Part shown: positions 35,661-43,908 of the stretch, piece after piece
How positions within the stretch are numbered: position 1 is the first letter of the stretch
Layout: each line of letters begins with the position of its first letter
Source of the DNA: Streptomyces sp. WP-1
GTDB lineage: Bacteria > Actinomycetota > Actinomycetes > Streptomycetales > Streptomycetaceae
Direction: 5' to 3'
Assembly (NCBI RefSeq): GCF_030450125.1
Contig: NZ_CP123923.1
Span: forward strand, 7,473,001-7,537,000
Length of the DNA: 64,000 nt
Program-made: the position numbers and the translations under genes
The notes under the pieces: model-generated
What the model was told of the DNA's origin: nothing
Database searches by the model: none
The model's input: the letters and a program-made list of their open reading frames with translations, nothing else

Positions 35661-36179
35661 GGGGCTGCTCCTCTACGGTGGGGCGGGCCTGGACCGGCTG
35701 GTGCTGCAGGGAAGACTCCCGCCGCGAGGCGTTCTCATCGCCGAAGGCCGGTGCACCGGTCGCGGGCAGGCCGAAGAGGGCACGGGCATGGAACCTTCCA
35801 TCGGGTGTCGGAGGTCGAGATGCCTGCATGACCAAACTGCGCCTTGATATGTCCGGTCCGCGCGTCGCAGGGATCAGGGGTGGGGGAGGTCGCCGGCCTC
35901 ACCGATCCGGGCGGCTCTGCCTGGCGTCGGCACACCGTCGTGGAGGTCGGCCTGACGCCCGACTCCACCGGCGACATCGTCGCCCGTGCGGGCGAACGCG
36001 CCGGGATCGAGATCCGCCTCACCGGCCACCGCCCCGCCGCGTCCAAGGACCTTGCCGGCCACCTCGAAGCGGTCGACGTGGCCGGCAAGGGGGAGGACAA
36101 CGCCCGTCCAAGAGGCGCATCTCCCCAAGTGCGGCTTCCCGGGACGCGGCGAGCGGGAGGTGATCGGCTTCCGGCGGGC
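35661..36179. other. Intergenic stretch with an unidentified plus-strand coding scrap
   Basis: Around 35940-36170 one plus frame reads VVEVGLTPDSTGDIVARAGE and RAGIEIRLTGHRPAASKDLA, with a possible continuation in another frame (KCGFPGRGEREVIGFRRAQR). It looks like a relic of a real gene but I cannot name it. No other feature seen. Confidence 0.35.
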
Positions 36180-36791
36180 TCAGAGGCGGTAGATCTGTCC
36201 GGTCTGCGCTCCGTCCACGGACCGCACGTACGCCTGGGCGACGCGCTCCAGCGGCACCGAGCCCATACCGGGGAAGAAGTCGCCGTAGGTGTCGAGGGAC
36301 TCGGTGAAGACGTTCGGGGACACCGCGTTCACCCGCTGCGGGGCGACCTCGATCGCGGCGGCGCGCACAAAGGCCTCGACGGCGCCGTTGGCCAGGGAGG
36401 CGGCGGCGCCGGTCACGATCGGCTCGTGCGCGAGGATGCCGGTGATCAGAGTGAAGGAGCCGCGCTCGGCGACATGGGCGATGCCCTGGCGGACCAGTTC
36501 GATCTGGGAGAGGACCTTGCCGGTGAAGGCGGCCTGCCAGTCGTCCGGGCCCAGTTCGGCCAGCGGCTTGTACGGCACCGATCCGGCCGCGCTCACCACG
36601 GCGTCCAGCGGCCCGGCCGCCTCGTAGAGGGCGGTGACCTGTGCCGGTTCGGTGATGTCGTAACGCAGATCGCCCGAGGTACGGCCGACCGTCCGGATCC
36701 GGTGCCCGCGGGCGGTGAGGGCCTGCCGCACCGCGCGGCCGAGGGTGCCGCCCGCACCGATCAGGAGGATGTTCTGCTGGGAGTTGGTCAT
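36180..36791 (-). CDS. Short-chain dehydrogenase/reductase (short form)
   Basis: 203 residues from ATG 36791. The NADP-binding motif is NILLIGAGGTLGRAVRQAL. DAVVSAAGSVPYKPL stands for the NNAG region and SFTLITGILAHEPIVTGAAA for the active-site strand. The canonical YxxxK is replaced (AAASLANGAVEAFVRAAA), a feature of the short atypical SDRs of about 200 residues. Divergent from the LysR gene at 36862, which probably controls it through the inverted repeat between them. Confidence 0.88.
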   Translation of the reverse strand: MTNSQQNILLIGAGGTLGRAVRQALTARGHRIRTVGRTSGDLRYDITEPAQVTALYEAAGPLDAVVSAAGSVPYKPLAELGPDDWQAAFTGKVLSQIELVRQGIAHVAERGSFTLITGILAHEPIVTGAAASLANGAVEAFVRAAAIEVAPQRVNAVSPNVFTESLDTYGDFFPGMGSVPLERVAQAYVRSVDGAQTGQIYRL

Positions 36792-36812
36792 GACGACCAC
36801 GCTAGGCGTGCC

Positions 36813-36846
36813 GCCGTGGGCCGGGGAAATGCCTTCTGCCCACGGC
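36813..36846. promoter_or_regulatory. Inverted repeat GCCGTGGGC-N16-GCCCACGGC, probable LysR site
   Basis: Perfect 9-bp arms at 36813-36821 and 36838-36846 fill the 70-bp gap between the divergent SDR and LysR genes. Position and size fit a LysR regulator binding region. Confidence 0.65.
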
Positions 36847-36861
36847 TTATGCTTGCTGGTC

Positions 36862-37755
36862 ATGAATGTGGAGCTACGTCATCTGCGGGCCCTTGCGGCC
36901 ATCGGCGACGAGGGCACGCTGACGGGCGCCGCCCGTACGCTGCACATCACCCAGCCCGCCCTCTCCCGGACCCTCGCCCAGCTGGAACAGCGCCTTGGCG
37001 TGCACCTGGTCGAGCGTTCGACGCGCAGCCTGCACCTGACCGAGGCCGGCGAACGGCTGTGGGAGAACGCCCACCGCATCCTCGGCCAACTCGACGACGC
37101 CCTGACCGATGCCGCCGGGCAGCGGACGGCGCGTCCGCTGCGACTCGTCTTCGCCTGGGCCGCGCTGGGCAGCCACACCGTGCCGCTGCTGCGGACCTGG
37201 CGCGAGCGGCACCCCGAGATCCAGGTGCACATCCGCCGGGCCGACGATCCGGCGGCGCTGCTCCGCCGCGGCGAGGCGGATCTCGCCTTCCTGCGACTGA
37301 GCCCGGACCCGGACGATCGGCACCTCGTTCACCGTGCGCTGACCAGTGAGCGGCGGATGGCCGCCGTACCGGTCGGGCATCCGCTGACGAACCGTTCGGA
37401 GGTGGTCCTGGCCGACCTGGGCGACGAGACGGTGGCACTGTGCGCGAGCGCCGCGACGACCAGCGCCGAGCTGTGGCCGGCCGGACGGCGGCCCCGTACG
37501 GTGACCGTTCCCGGGGTCGACGAGTGGCTGACGACGATCGCGACCGGCGCGGCGGTCGGGGTCACCACCGAAGGGACCGTGCATCAACACCCCCATCCCG
37601 GCGTGTGCTATCTGCCGGTGCGCGACGCCGAGCCGGTCACGGTCCACCTGGCGTGGCCCGCGCGCCCCGGCCATCCGGCCACGGACACGTTCCGCCGCCA
37701 CGTCGAGGACCACCTCGCCGACCAGCGGCAACCGCCGACGCCCCTGGGCCACTGA
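36862..37755 (+). CDS. LysR-family transcriptional regulator
   Basis: 297 residues. Classical N-terminal HTH (LRALAAIGDEGTLTGAARTL, HITQPALSRTLAQLEQRLGV) and an effector domain (RPLRLVFAWAALGSHTVPLL onward). It is divergent from the SDR gene, the usual LysR/target arrangement, with the intergenic inverted repeat as likely binding site. Start ATG 36862 is close to the repeat. The ligand is unknown. Confidence 0.93.
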   Translation: MNVELRHLRALAAIGDEGTLTGAARTLHITQPALSRTLAQLEQRLGVHLVERSTRSLHLTEAGERLWENAHRILGQLDDALTDAAGQRTARPLRLVFAWAALGSHTVPLLRTWRERHPEIQVHIRRADDPAALLRRGEADLAFLRLSPDPDDRHLVHRALTSERRMAAVPVGHPLTNRSEVVLADLGDETVALCASAATTSAELWPAGRRPRTVTVPGVDEWLTTIATGAAVGVTTEGTVHQHPHPGVCYLPVRDAEPVTVHLAWPARPGHPATDTFRRHVEDHLADQRQPPTPLGH

Positions 37756-37763
37756 CCGGAGGG

Positions 37764-37781
37764 TCCGGCGCCCTCGCCGGA
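37764..37781 (+). terminator. Hairpin after the LysR gene
   Basis: TCCGGCG (37764-37770) and CGCCGGA (37775-37781) form a 7-bp stem with a CCCT loop 9 nt after the stop. Confidence 0.5.
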
Positions 37782-38108
37782 TCTGTGCCGCCGAAGGCCC
37801 GTCGTCTTCGCCGACGCGTCCGTGCCGCGCCGGACGCGCGCCTCGCCCTCGGGGCCGGCAGCGGGCGTTCCGCGAGCCCGTCGTCGTCCCGGACGGTACG
37901 CCCGACCGATGGCCGCGCGACGGGCGGAGGGTCGGCCGCTGCCCCTGCGGTGCACGGTGTTCGCGCGGGGTGTGGGCACGGCCCGGTCGCCGCGGGCAGC
38001 CGAGGGGGCGTGCCCGAATTCATGGCAGACGGCTCCTGCCGTGGGAAGGAGACGGCAACTGCGCTGATGCACCCGGTCGGCAGGGTCGGCTGATCGCCCG
38101 GCGAGCGG
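37782..38108. other. Intergenic stretch, nothing recognised
   Basis: High-GC DNA between the LysR terminator and the convergent MarR gene. Open frames here are composition artefacts; no RNA or repeat seen. Confidence 0.4.
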
Positions 38109-38534
38109 TCAGTGGCCGGTGAGGCGGGCCGTCAGGCGGGACAGCAGGGCGACGGAGTCGCTGAGCCGCCGTTTTTCGTCGGGGTCGAAGGTCTCGCGGA
38201 TGGCGGCGCCGAGGGCGCCCGCGCGCAGGGTGCGCTCCCGCTGGAGGCGGGCGCGGCCCGCGTCGGTGAGGTGCAGCAGGAGCTTCCGGGCGTCGTCGGG
38301 GTGCTGCTCCCCGCGGACCAGGCCGTCGGCGGCGAGGTCCTTGACCGACTTGGCGGCCGACTGATGCGTGACGCCGCGCAGACGGGCGAGGTCTGCCGTG
38401 GTCAACGGGCCGCCGCGGTCGAGGAATCCGAGAATGGCCGCCTCGCCGGGCGGCATGGTGTCCACGGCCCGCACCGCCCGGACCAGCTCGCCGAGTGACC
38501 GCCGCAGCTCCTCGGCCAGCGTGTCTTCGTCCAT
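38109..38534 (-). CDS. MarR-family transcriptional regulator
   Basis: 141 residues. Winged helix: TTADLARLRGVTHQSAAKSV recognition region, LVRGEQHPDDARKLLLHLTD wing, and C-terminal dimer helices. Divergent from the metallo-hydrolase gene at 38636; two strong palindromes lie between them. It probably represses both genes. Confidence 0.9.
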   Translation of the reverse strand: MDEDTLAEELRRSLGELVRAVRAVDTMPPGEAAILGFLDRGGPLTTADLARLRGVTHQSAAKSVKDLAADGLVRGEQHPDDARKLLLHLTDAGRARLQRERTLRAGALGAAIRETFDPDEKRRLSDSVALLSRLTARLTGH

Positions 38535-38565
38535 GGGGTCACTCTAACCCGTTGATCTCACACCC

Positions 38566-38609
38566 AGTTGTACAGTTAAGTTGTACAACTAGGTTCAATA
38601 ATCTAGATT
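38566..38609. promoter_or_regulatory. AGTTGTACA repeats and palindromes, MarR operators
   Basis: AGTTGTACA occurs at 38566-38574 and again at 38579-38587, where it is part of the perfect 12-bp palindrome AGTTGTACAACT (38579-38590). A second perfect palindrome, AATCTAGATT, lies at 38600-38609. The AT-rich cluster between divergent genes is a likely MarR-controlled promoter. Confidence 0.7.
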
Positions 38610-38635
38610 CAACAACGACGAAGGATGTGCCGGCC

Positions 38636-39277
38636 ATGGAGCTCACCAAGTTCGGTCATGCGTGTGTGCGGCTTGAGAAGGACGGGTGCCGCCTGGTCAT
38701 CGACCCGGGCGGTCTGACCGACCCGAGGGCGCTGGAGGACGCCGACGCCGTGCTCGTGACGCACGAGCACTTCGACCACTTCTCGGAGGAGGTCCTGCGC
38801 CGGGCCGCCGCGGCACGTCCGGGGCTGCGTATCTGGACCGACTCCTCCGTCGCGAAGCGACTGGACGGCCTGGGCACGCGGGTCACCGCCACCGGGGACG
38901 GCGACGCCTTCAGCGTGGCGGGCTTCGACATCACGGTTCACGGGGCCTGGCACGCGGTCATCCACCCGGATGTCCCGCGCATCCCCAACGTGGGCTTCCT
39001 GGTGGACGGGGCCCTCTTCCACCCCGGCGACGCCCTGACCGTCCCCGGGGCCCCGGTCGGCACGCTGCTGCTGCCGGTGCACGCTCCCTGGTCCACGGTC
39101 GGCGATCTGATCGACTATCTGCGCGAGGTCGCTCCTCGCGACGCCTACGCCGTGCATGACGGCGCCCTCAACGACGTCGGCACGGCGATGGTCGAGGGTT
39201 TCCTCGGTGAGCGGGGCCCCGGGACCCCGGCCCGCTACCACCGGCTGGCCCCGGAAACGAGCGTCCGCATCGGCTGA
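38636..39277 (+). CDS. Metallo-beta-lactamase-fold hydrolase (UlaG-like)
   Basis: 213 residues from ATG 38636. It opens MELTKFGHACVRLEKDG and has the metal motif VLVTHEHFDHF (HxHxDH), with later histidines in HGAWHAVIHPD, LFHPGDAL and VHAPWSTV. The short size and N-terminal HAC motif resemble the UlaG/YycJ-like hydrolases acting on small phosphodiesters or lactones. The upstream MarR gene and palindromes suggest induction by a ligand. Confidence 0.88.
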   Translation: MELTKFGHACVRLEKDGCRLVIDPGGLTDPRALEDADAVLVTHEHFDHFSEEVLRRAAAARPGLRIWTDSSVAKRLDGLGTRVTATGDGDAFSVAGFDITVHGAWHAVIHPDVPRIPNVGFLVDGALFHPGDALTVPGAPVGTLLLPVHAPWSTVGDLIDYLREVAPRDAYAVHDGALNDVGTAMVEGFLGERGPGTPARYHRLAPETSVRIG

Positions 39278-39438
39278 GGGACGCCGTCACCCGCGACGGC
39301 GGCGCAGTACTCTCCTGGCCGCCCCCCTGACTCCGCCGGGACCTCTCTCGGCGCCCGGAGCGACACCCGAGCAGGCACGGCTCGAACATCGGGTTCCCGA
39401 GGTCCCGGAGTCCTGGTGCGGGGCGGCTCGGTCGGCGG

Positions 39439-39630
39439 CTATCCGCCACCTCCTCCTCCACCGCCGCCGGTGTCGGGGGCATGGGCGGGGCAGTGGTGGC
39501 CGCAACCGGTCACCTCGCTGAGGGCCCATGTGGCAGCCGCGATTCCTCCGTACACGATGCACAGGAGGCCGATGAACACGCCGACGATGAGCGCGTACTC
39601 GCGTGCGCCGCGTAACCGTCCTTTCGGCAC
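39439..39630 (-). CDS. Small single-span membrane protein with a polyglycine tail
   Basis: 63 residues from GTG 39630, with AAGGAG about 7 nt upstream. A basic N-terminus (PKGRLRGAREYA) precedes one hydrophobic helix (LIVGVFIGLLCIVYGGIAAA). The C-terminal part has three closely spaced Cys/His residues (GCGHHCPAH) and ends in nine glycines before the stop. The Cys/His group could bind metal. No family known. Confidence 0.6.
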   Translation of the reverse strand: MPKGRLRGAREYALIVGVFIGLLCIVYGGIAAATWALSEVTGCGHHCPAHAPDTGGGGGGGGG

Positions 39631-39903
39631 GGACTTCTCCTTCGGTGCAGAGCCGTGGGGAGAGTCTCCCGCTGCGCGGCGGTCGGTGTCATCACCGGGA
39701 ATCGTGCGGGCGTACGGACCCTGGCGTTGTCGGCAGTGGGCGCGCCTGACATGCGGCAGGCCTGTGGCGTGCCACCCTCCGCTCACATGGCGGGCACCGC
39801 TCGGCGTCGCTCAGGGCATCGGCATCGCCGGGAGGGCGCCGGGACCGGAATCCGCGGCGGACACCACCGGCTCGGCGCGGGTGGCGCGCTGCCTGCCGGG
39901 TCG

Positions 39904-41043
39904 TCAGACTCCGAGCGCCCCCTGCGCGTCGGCGCTCCGCGCGGGAACTCGGGCGCTCGGTCCGGCGGGCATCCCGAACCCGGACTGCCCAGCGGCCCGA
40001 TGACGGCCGGCTGACACGGGTTCGTTCGCGCTGAAGGTACGGCGGTAGGAGGCGGGCGCCACCCCGAAGGCCGTTCTCATGTGCGCCCGCAGCGAGTTCG
40101 CCGTGCCGAAGCCGGCCCGGTGCGCGACCAGGTCGATGGACAGGTCGGTCGTCTCCAGCAACTGCTTGGCCAGCTCCAGGCGTTGTGCGGTGAGCCACTG
40201 CACCGGGGTCATGCCGACCTCGTCGCGGAACCTGCGGCTGAACGACCGAAGGCTCATCCGGGCATGCTCGGCGAGCCGGGCGAGGGTGAGCGGCTCGCCG
40301 AGGTGCTCCAGTGCCCAGGCGCGGGTCGCCGTGGTGGTGGCGACGGTGGGTTCGGGCACCGGGCGGTCGATGTACTGGGCCTGCCCGCCGTCCCGCCACG
40401 GCGGTACGACACACATGCGGGCGGCCCGGTTCGCGGCGGCGGCCCCGTGGTCACGGCGGATCATGTGCAGACACAGGTCGACGCCGGCGGCCACCCCGGC
40501 AGAGGTCAGCACGTCGCCGTCGTCGACGAAAAGGACCTCCTCGTCGAGCTTGACCCTGGGGTAGACCCGGCGGAACTCGGGGGCGAGGTTCCAGTGCGTG
40601 GTGGCCGGGCGGCCGTCGAGCAGTCCGGCCGCGGCGAGGACGTAGGACCCGGTGCAGATGGAGACCAGCCGGGTACCGGGCCGGATGCCGGCGATGGCCG
40701 CGGCGATCCCGGGAGGCAGCGGTCCGCCACGGCTCAGTTCGGGCATGGCGTGCGTGGGCGGGACGATCACGGTGTCCGCCGTGGCCAGGGCCTCGGGGCC
40801 GGCCGCGGGCTGGACGGTGAAGCCCGCGTCGCTGGGCACGGGAGCGCCGTCGGCCGTGCAGACGGTGACGTCGTACAACGGACGGCCCCCGGCGTCCTGC
40901 ACGCTGCCGAAGACACGTGAGGGGATACCCAGCTCGAACGGCGGGACCCCGGGCAGGGCAAGTACGGCGATCCGGTGCCGCCGCAAGGGGCCACCCGCCC
41001 GGCCGGTCTCGCTCTCCGTGGCCGTCCACTCCATGTCATCCAT
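39904..41043 (-). CDS. GlxA-type regulator (DJ-1/PfpI domain plus AraC HTH)
   Basis: 379 residues from ATG 41043 (ATG 41034 alternative). The N-terminal ThiJ/PfpI-like domain reads HRIAVLALPGVPPFELGIPS, with the nucleophile-elbow region VSICTGSYVLAAAGLLDGR and TSAGVAAGVDLCLHMI. The C-terminal AraC double HTH reads PLTLARLAEHARMSLRSFSR and LSIDLVAHRAGFGTANSLRA. This is the standard GlxA architecture, usually an activator or repressor responding to nitrogen or metabolite signals. The last ~40 residues are an Arg/Ala/Pro-rich tail. It is divergent from the quinone reductase at 41181. Confidence 0.92.
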   Translation of the reverse strand: MDDMEWTATESETGRAGGPLRRHRIAVLALPGVPPFELGIPSRVFGSVQDAGGRPLYDVTVCTADGAPVPSDAGFTVQPAAGPEALATADTVIVPPTHAMPELSRGGPLPPGIAAAIAGIRPGTRLVSICTGSYVLAAAGLLDGRPATTHWNLAPEFRRVYPRVKLDEEVLFVDDGDVLTSAGVAAGVDLCLHMIRRDHGAAAANRAARMCVVPPWRDGGQAQYIDRPVPEPTVATTTATRAWALEHLGEPLTLARLAEHARMSLRSFSRRFRDEVGMTPVQWLTAQRLELAKQLLETTDLSIDLVAHRAGFGTANSLRAHMRTAFGVAPASYRRTFSANEPVSAGRHRAAGQSGFGMPAGPSARVPARSADAQGALGV

Positions 41044-41180
41044 GGCCAGATCCTGGCACATAGTGGCCGTACGGCCAACACCGTGGCGGAGCGCGGTGAC
41101 CGATGCTGGGCTGCGTCGCGTCGGGGACCTGCCGGCGCGCACCCATACGAAGCGAAGAACAGCGAAGGGCGAGGAAGACG

Positions 41181-42104
41181 ATGCGTGCGGTGGTCGTGGA
41201 GCAGTGGGGCGGGCCCGAGAACCTGGTCGAGCGCGAGATCCCGCGCCCGGAACCGGGGCTGAACGAGGTCCTGGTCCGGGTGCACGCGGCCGGGGTGAAC
41301 CCGGTGGACTGGAAGACGCGTGCCAGTGGAGCCCTCATCGAGTGGGGCGCGGTGCCGGCGGTCGGTTGGGACGTGTCCGGCACCATCGAGGCCGTCGGCC
41401 CCGGGGTGGGCCTGTTCCGCCCCGGTGACGAGGTCTTCGGAATGCCGTCGTTCCCCCGCCAGGCGGGCGCGTACGCCGAGTACGTGGTGGCACCGGCCCG
41501 GCATCTCGCCCCCAAGCCGGCGTCCCTGACGCACGTGGAGGCGGCGGCCCTGCCGCTCGCCGCACTCACCGCCTGGCAGGCCCTCGTGGACACCGCCGGT
41601 CTGCGGCCCGGCGAGCGGGTGCTGGTGCACGCGGCCGCCGGCGGGGTCGGCCATCTCGCCGTACAGATCGCCAAGGCCCGTGGCGCGTACGTCATCGGTA
41701 CGGCCAGCGCCGCCAAGCACGACCTGGTGCGCCGGCTCGGCGCGGACGAGGTGATCGACTACCGCGCGGTGCGGTTCGAGGACGCCGTGAGCGACATCGA
41801 CGTGGTGCTGGACGGACTCGGCGGAGAGACGGCCGAGCGGTCCCTCAGGGTTCTGCGGCCCGGTGGCCGGCTGATCACCCTCCCCGGCCCGGACGACGTC
41901 CCCGCGGCCCCGGACGGGGTGCGGGTGGTGTGGCTCCTGGTCGAGCCCGACCACTCGGGCCTGCGGGAGATCAGCGCCCTGGTGGAGCGGGGTGCGCTGA
42001 AGCCGGTGGTCGACACCGTCGTACCGCTGGCCGAGGCGGCGAAGGCGCACGAGATCGGTGAGCAGGGCCGTACCACCGGCAAGATCGTGCTGTCGGTCGT
42101 CTGA
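41181..42104 (+). CDS. Zinc-independent quinone/NADP-dependent oxidoreductase (MDR family)
   Basis: 307 residues from ATG 41181 (GAGGAAG upstream). MDR features: MRAVVVEQWGGPENLVERE, HAAGVNPVDWKTR, GWDVSGTIEAVGPGV, and the NADPH motif VLVHAAAGGVGHLAVQIAKA. No zinc ligands are seen, so it belongs to the quinone-reductase branch. It reduces quinones or enones with NADPH and is probably regulated by the divergent GlxA-type gene. Confidence 0.92.
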   Translation: MRAVVVEQWGGPENLVEREIPRPEPGLNEVLVRVHAAGVNPVDWKTRASGALIEWGAVPAVGWDVSGTIEAVGPGVGLFRPGDEVFGMPSFPRQAGAYAEYVVAPARHLAPKPASLTHVEAAALPLAALTAWQALVDTAGLRPGERVLVHAAAGGVGHLAVQIAKARGAYVIGTASAAKHDLVRRLGADEVIDYRAVRFEDAVSDIDVVLDGLGGETAERSLRVLRPGGRLITLPGPDDVPAAPDGVRVVWLLVEPDHSGLREISALVERGALKPVVDTVVPLAEAAKAHEIGEQGRTTGKIVLSVV

Positions 42105-42135
42105 GCCGAGTATGTGATCTGAGCCGAGTATGTGA
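42101..42135. repeat. 17-bp direct repeat straddling the quinone reductase stop
   Basis: CTGAGCCGAGTATGTGA occurs at 42101-42117 and 42119-42135, separated by one base. The first copy contains the TGA stop. A recent tandem duplication just after a gene end. Confidence 0.85.
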
Positions 42136-43160
42136 CCGGCCTCCGCTCCGGCCGGGGGGCTGCGCGGCTCGCGAGACGACGACCGCCGGAGCTGATCGAG
42201 GATGCTGGGCGGGTCGTCGACGCCAGGTCCGCCATCCCCGTCCGGGGCTGAGTGGGGGAGGGCCCCGGAGTTGTCGACCGGGTCGAGCAGGACGGGGTGC
42301 CCGCTGTTCTCGCGGCAGCGGCAGCGGCCGAGGGCGGGATGACGATCATGTCGTCCCGCCCTCGGTCATGTCGTCCCGCTCCGGGGTGCGGAGGCGGGCG
42401 GTGCCTCGGGCGGTGACGGTTCGGCCGGGGCCGTTGAGACCGACGGCGGTGGAGCTTTCGTACCCGGGGACGCGGCTCGACACCACGCCCACCTTGTGCT
42501 CCATGGGCAGAAAAGGGTGTCGGTCACCTCCCGGGCGACCAGGACGGCGCCGAATTCCCCCCGGCCATGACGACGTTCTCAGCCACCGGGCGGCGGGTGA
42601 TGCGGGGGAGTGGATGACGGCGGAAGCGGTGGCGAGTTGATCGTGGACGACCACGGCGTCGGCCGTGATCCCGAAGTGCGCGACGGCCGGAACGCAGCCG
42701 TCGTCGCACGTCGTCGCCGGCCACCGCACACGTCGGCCCCGGCCTCCCCTACCTCGACTGCCGCCAACTCGCCCTGCGGGAGGGATCCGGCGCGGGGTCT
42801 CGGCGACACCGGCCTCGGCAGCCCGGCGCCTCGCGGTGCGTGAGCCATCGCCTGTGGCAGGACGGGGGGATGGCCGACCGGCTCGGTGAGGGACAGGCCG
42901 CGATCGCGCGGGTGCCGGGACGCAGCCGGTCGACTATGCCGACAGGACCACGACGGCGCCGCCCGCAGGATGCTGGTCACCGGGGCCCGGACGGCGTAGT
43001 GGTCGGGCCTCCAACCGCTGACCGGGACCACCGCCGGCGACCGGGACCGAGGTGAGCCCGGTGGATTGCGCACGCCGCAAGGCGTCGGCGGCCGACCTCA
43101 AGCACTCGTCGGCCGGGCCCCGGCCCGCCGCCTGCCGACGCCCCGCCCGCGATCGATCGC
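42136..43160. other. 1-kb stretch with decayed minus-strand coding traces
   Basis: Minus-strand pieces at about 42360-42700 (VAHFGITADAVVVHDQLATA in one frame; FLPMEHKVGVVSSRVPGYES and STAVGLNGPGRTVTARGTAR in another) look like a frameshifted gene of unknown family. 42750-43160 shows no credible frame. No RNA seen. Probably a graveyard between the reductase and PadR genes. Confidence 0.4.
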
Positions 43161-43697
43161 TCAGGCGTCGGCACGCCTTTCGAGATCCTCCGCCGTGTCG
43201 GCCGCCCACTGCCGAAGCATCTGATGGGTGCGCAGACCCAGGTCGATGGCGTAGAGGCCGAAGCGCGGTGACTGCGCTGTCGTACGGGCCTCCACTTCCG
43301 CCTTGAGCGCTTCCATCTCGGCCAACCGGGCGGCGAATCTGCTCTCTTCGGCGCGCATCACGGCTGCTCCCTGGGCCGGCGGCAGGAGGGTGACGAGGAA
43401 GCCGCGCAGCGCGGTCTCGTCGCGCACGTTGCGGTGCGGATCGCCGTCGCAGGCCCAGCGGGTGATCTCTTCCCGGCCCGCGTCGGTGACGGTGTAGATC
43501 TTGCGCCCCCGACCGTCGCCGACCTCCTCGACGGTGACGGCACCCGTCTTCACCATCTTCGCGAGCTCTGGATAGATCTGGCTGTGTTTGGCCTGCCAGA
43601 TGTGGTTGACCGAGCTGTCGAACTGCTTGGCCAGCTCGTAGCCGGAGGCGGGGCCGGTGAAGGCGAGTGTGCCGAGGAGGGCGATCCGGAGGGACAT
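43161..43697 (-). CDS. PadR-family transcriptional regulator
   Basis: 178 residues. PadR winged helix: LRIALLGTLAFTGPASGYEL, then VNHIWQAKHSQIYPELAKMV (recognition), then the wing EEVGDGRGRKIYTVTDAGRE. The C-terminal Vir-type helical dimerisation domain follows. Divergent from the MFS exporter at 43909, a classic drug-sensing pair; repeated ACCTGT-type sequences in the gap are candidate sites. Confidence 0.93.
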   Translation of the reverse strand: MSLRIALLGTLAFTGPASGYELAKQFDSSVNHIWQAKHSQIYPELAKMVKTGAVTVEEVGDGRGRKIYTVTDAGREEITRWACDGDPHRNVRDETALRGFLVTLLPPAQGAAVMRAEESRFAARLAEMEALKAEVEARTTAQSPRFGLYAIDLGLRTHQMLRQWAADTAEDLERRADA

Positions 43698-43720
43698 GCC
43701 CTCAGCATACCTCGAACTTG

Positions 43721-43896
43721 ACCTGTAACTCTCTACCTGTCACTGTCTACATAGGCCGGACGGTCGCGTCCGGCCCGCTTGAGGTCGCCCGGCGCCCGGA
43801 TGCGGGGGCGCGAGGCTTTTCCCGCCTCCGAGGCATTTCCCCACCCCCTTCGGCACCCTCGGCGACCTCTGGTCCCGTATGTCAAAAACTACCTGT
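43721..43896. promoter_or_regulatory. Divergent promoter with repeated ACCTGT motifs
   Basis: ACCTGTAA at 43721-43728, CTACCTGT at 43733-43740 and CTACCTGTAG at 43889-43898 (near-palindrome CTAC-CT-GTAG) flank the PadR-MFS gap, close to each gene start. Probable PadR operators. Confidence 0.55.
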
Positions 43897-43908
43897 AGGG
43901 CGTTACCT

